A stretch of 64,000 nucleotides of DNA, taken from positions 6,819,001-6,883,000 of the forward strand of contig NZ_CP109067.1 of assembly GCF_035917335.1 (NCBI RefSeq), read 5' to 3'. The notes under the pieces are model-generated. The model was not told the origin of the DNA, searched no databases, and saw only the letters and a list, made by a program, of their open reading frames with translations. The stretch comes from Micromonospora sp. NBC_01813. Its GTDB lineage: Bacteria > Actinomycetota > Actinomycetes > Mycobacteriales > Micromonosporaceae. Below are positions 63,671 to 64,000 of the stretch, in pieces. The position numbers and the translations under genes are program-made. How positions within the stretch are numbered: position 1 is the stretch's first letter; the number at the start of each line of letters is the position of its first letter.

Positions 63671-64000
63671 TCAACTGACCGCCTGCCAGGCGAGGCGGAT
63701 GGCGAGCAGGGCGATGATGCCGTTGCCGACCAGGGCGGTGATCAGCCGGCCGCGTGGGCTGGCGAGAGTGCGGCCGAGGATTGCGCCACCGGAGGCCAGC
63801 AGCAGTTGCCAACTCGCCGAGGCGACGAATGCCGCGCCGACGAACACCGCGCCGACGAGCGCCGGGCTGCTGCTTGCACCCATCGCATCCCCCTGGTAGC
63901 CGACCACCAGGGCGGCGAAGTAGACGATCGTCATCGGGTTCAGCAGCGTCAGCCCGACGAAGGCGGCGTACGTCCGGGTCAGGGTTCCGGTCGGTGCCGA
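63671..64000 (-). CDS. LysE/ArgO-family amino-acid exporter (partial, C-terminal half)
   Basis: The 109 visible C-terminal residues run off the right edge. The conserved LTLLNPMTIVYFAALVVG motif is followed by helices FVGAAFVASASWQLLLASGGAIL in part and ALVGNGIIALLAIRLAWQA. This matches LysE-type amino-acid exporters. The true start and N-terminal helices are outside the window. Confidence 0.88.
   Translation of the reverse strand, partial: SAPTGTLTRTYAAFVGLTLLNPMTIVYFAALVVGYQGDAMGASSSPALVGAVFVGAAFVASASWQLLLASGGAILGRTLASPRGRLITALVGNGIIALLAIRLAWQAVS

Overview
The DNA is uniformly very GC-rich, with strong G/C bias at third codon positions, GTG/TTG starts and many ATGA/GTGA start-stop overlaps. 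The gene content (type II polyketide genes with SARP regulation, conservon-type signalling proteins, F420-type oxidoreductase, DivIVA-domain protein, many secreted hydrolases) points to a filamentous actinomycete. Micromonosporaceae is the best guess, but this is inference because no rRNA or other phylogenetic marker is present. No tRNA, rRNA or CRISPR array was seen.

Layout. 1-4939 (minus strand) is the end of an aromatic type II polyketide cluster: a TcmI-type cyclase, a complete pathway-dedicated acetyl-CoA carboxylase (fused carboxyltransferase, BCCP, biotin carboxylase), an ACP fused to a WhiE-ORFVI-type aromatase/cyclase, and the start of a cupin. A SARP activator diverges at 5282. No ketosynthase or chain-length factor lies in the window, so they must be further left if present. 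6.1-24.6 kb is a mixed metabolic region: a HhH-GPD base-excision-type protein, a TetR-controlled ABC exporter, htpG, a racemase, an F420-type oxidoreductase, a secreted double beta-propeller, a PucR-type regulator with a DapA-like pseudoenzyme, an M6 protease/lipoprotein/thioredoxin-like trio, and an SDR/NTF2-like/P450 group. 24.6-34.7 kb holds a secreted Xaa-Pro peptidase, a LacI regulator beside a glycoside hydrolase remnant, an aquaporin, a reduced conservon (sensor kinase plus roadblock protein) coupled to a substrate-binding lipoprotein, and a DedA protein. 34.7-46.6 kb holds an AfsR-like regulator, an alpha/beta hydrolase, HxlR/RidA, a two-component system, a beta-lactamase-like serine hydrolase, a reductase and an S8 protease with a CBM2.

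47-63.4 kb is accessory DNA. It carries an AAA ATPase/TOPRIM-like (DUF4276-like) pair resembling overcoming-lysogeny/PARIS-type defence, a four-gene cassette of small helical proteins with an immunity-like last gene, and a 1531-bp IS4-family element with 17-bp inverted repeats and a 10-bp target duplication. The IS splits a small membrane-protein gene whose frame can be rebuilt exactly. Further on are a TPR/Nudix/XRE group, an AlpA-like HTH gene, a DivIVA-domain protein coupled to a large cysteine-rich zinc-finger-like protein, a VapBC-type module, and an MTHFR-like protein flanked by related palindromic elements. The window ends inside a LysE-type exporter.

The best candidates for something new are the ATPase/TOPRIM pair with the adjacent helical-protein cassette, the DivIVA/zinc-finger locus with its structured leader, the ACP-cyclase fusion, the reduced conservon, and the dispersed palindrome family.
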